Positions 63,746 through 64,000 of a DNA stretch of 64,000 nucleotides are shown here, piece by piece. Numbering within the stretch: position 1 is the first letter of the stretch; each line of letters begins with the position of its first letter. Source of the stretch: Acinetobacter bereziniae LMG 1003 = CIP 70.12. GTDB lineage: Bacteria > Pseudomonadota > Gammaproteobacteria > Pseudomonadales > Moraxellaceae. The notes beneath the pieces were generated by a model, which was not told the DNA's origin, made no database searches, and worked only from the letters and a program-made list of their open reading frames with translations. Where the stretch lies: positions 12,822 through 76,821 of the forward strand of contig NZ_KB849756.1 of the NCBI RefSeq assembly GCF_000368925.1, read 5' to 3'. The translations under genes and the position numbers were made by a program.

Positions 63746-64000
63746 TTATTCTCCGAATTTACGGATTGTTTTTAAAATCGATTCATATAGTTTTAATGCA
63801 TCAAATTGTTCCATACTGCTGCTTTCTGTATAGGGAGAAGAACGGGCAGTATCTACTTCAAAACCAATCAAAGGGTCTTTATTATCTCTTGCAGTTCCGG
63901 TATGTTCCCATAAAGCACTGATTCCATTCTTTCCTTTCATTTTCTCTACAGAAATCCATTCTTGACCTATTAAATACGGCGTATTTTTTTCACCTTTTCG
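63746..64000 (-). CDS. Partial gene, Tli4-like immunity protein C-terminus
   Basis: Only the last 84 codons are in the window; the gene continues past 64000. The C-terminal stretch DALKLYESILKTIRKFGE resembles the end of Tli4-type immunity proteins (ALWDAILKTIR pattern), preceded by GQEWISVEKMKGKNGIS. It sits 2 bp before the lipase gene in the same direction, so the two are surely co-transcribed. Effector and immunity genes are often paired in this way, usually with the immunity gene second; here the order would be reversed. The N-terminus, needed to see a lipoprotein signal, is missing. Confidence 0.55.
   Translation of the reverse strand, partial: RKGEKNTPYLIGQEWISVEKMKGKNGISALWEHTGTARDNKDPLIGFEVDTARSSPYTESSSMEQFDALKLYESILKTIRKFGE

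Noticed and set aside
1..64000. tRNA, rRNA or prophage genes
   Set aside because: No cloverleaf, rRNA or phage structural signature was recognised anywhere in the window.

Overview
The window looks like an AT-rich Acinetobacter chromosome, most likely an environmental, nutritionally versatile strain. The clues are a DcaP-type coiled-coil porin, a dca-type dicarboxylate locus laid out as in Acinetobacter baylyi ADP1 (recalled, not searched), an mms valine operon, and many MFS carriers. Almost every gene is catabolic. No rRNA, tRNA, CRISPR array or prophage was seen.

Layout. (1) 54-5079: an Lrp regulator facing a permease broken by a frameshift, a PaaG-like isomerase with a large acyl-CoA dehydrogenase, and a PaaI-like thioesterase. 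(2) 5131-17234: the dicarboxylate (adipate) locus. One arm carries acyl-CoA dehydrogenase, MFS carrier, two-subunit CoA-transferase, DcaP porin and a second MFS carrier. The opposite arm carries hydratase, SDR, hydroxyacyl-CoA dehydrogenase and thiolase, followed by an IclR regulator. Together they import a dicarboxylate, activate it with CoA and beta-oxidise it to acetyl-CoA plus succinyl-CoA. (3) 17306-25437: a second, partly paralogous module with MFS, IclR, a CaiB-type CoA-transferase, acyl-CoA dehydrogenase and MFS, then ETF-ubiquinone oxidoreductase, the electron outlet of all the acyl-CoA dehydrogenases. A 15-bp palindrome close to TTTCGCA-N-TGCGAAA recurs at the control points of both modules.

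(4) 25583-36436: a trans-4-hydroxy-L-proline type pathway (proline-racemase-family enzyme, DadA-like dehydrogenase, DapA-like deaminase, aldehyde dehydrogenase) with a GntR regulator, an AGCS symporter, a porin and two divergent SDR genes. Three GntR-type operators, two of them identical over 27 bp, tie these units together. (5) 37026-45538: a Fur-box siderophore receptor, then a salicylate-hydroxylase operon (FAD monooxygenase, MFS, LysR) and a second TonB receptor.

(6) 45539-50431: the scrambled part. It holds a MITE-like element with TA target duplication, an IS630-family insertion that splits an unrecognised gene whose frame can be rejoined across the element, an AraC regulator, an exported YbhB-like protein and a decayed esterase remnant. 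(7) 50432-61659: an exported acetamidase/formamidase-family protein, an MHS-family carrier, and the valine/isobutyrate operon (mmsA, mmsB, acyl-CoA ligase, acyl-CoA dehydrogenase, enoyl-CoA hydratase, 3-hydroxyisobutyryl-CoA hydrolase) with a divergent LysR regulator. (8) 61836-64000: a lipase-fold protein coupled to a partial Tli4-like gene, probably a type VI secretion effector/immunity pair cut by the window edge.

All family assignments come from reading motifs and context. No database search was possible.
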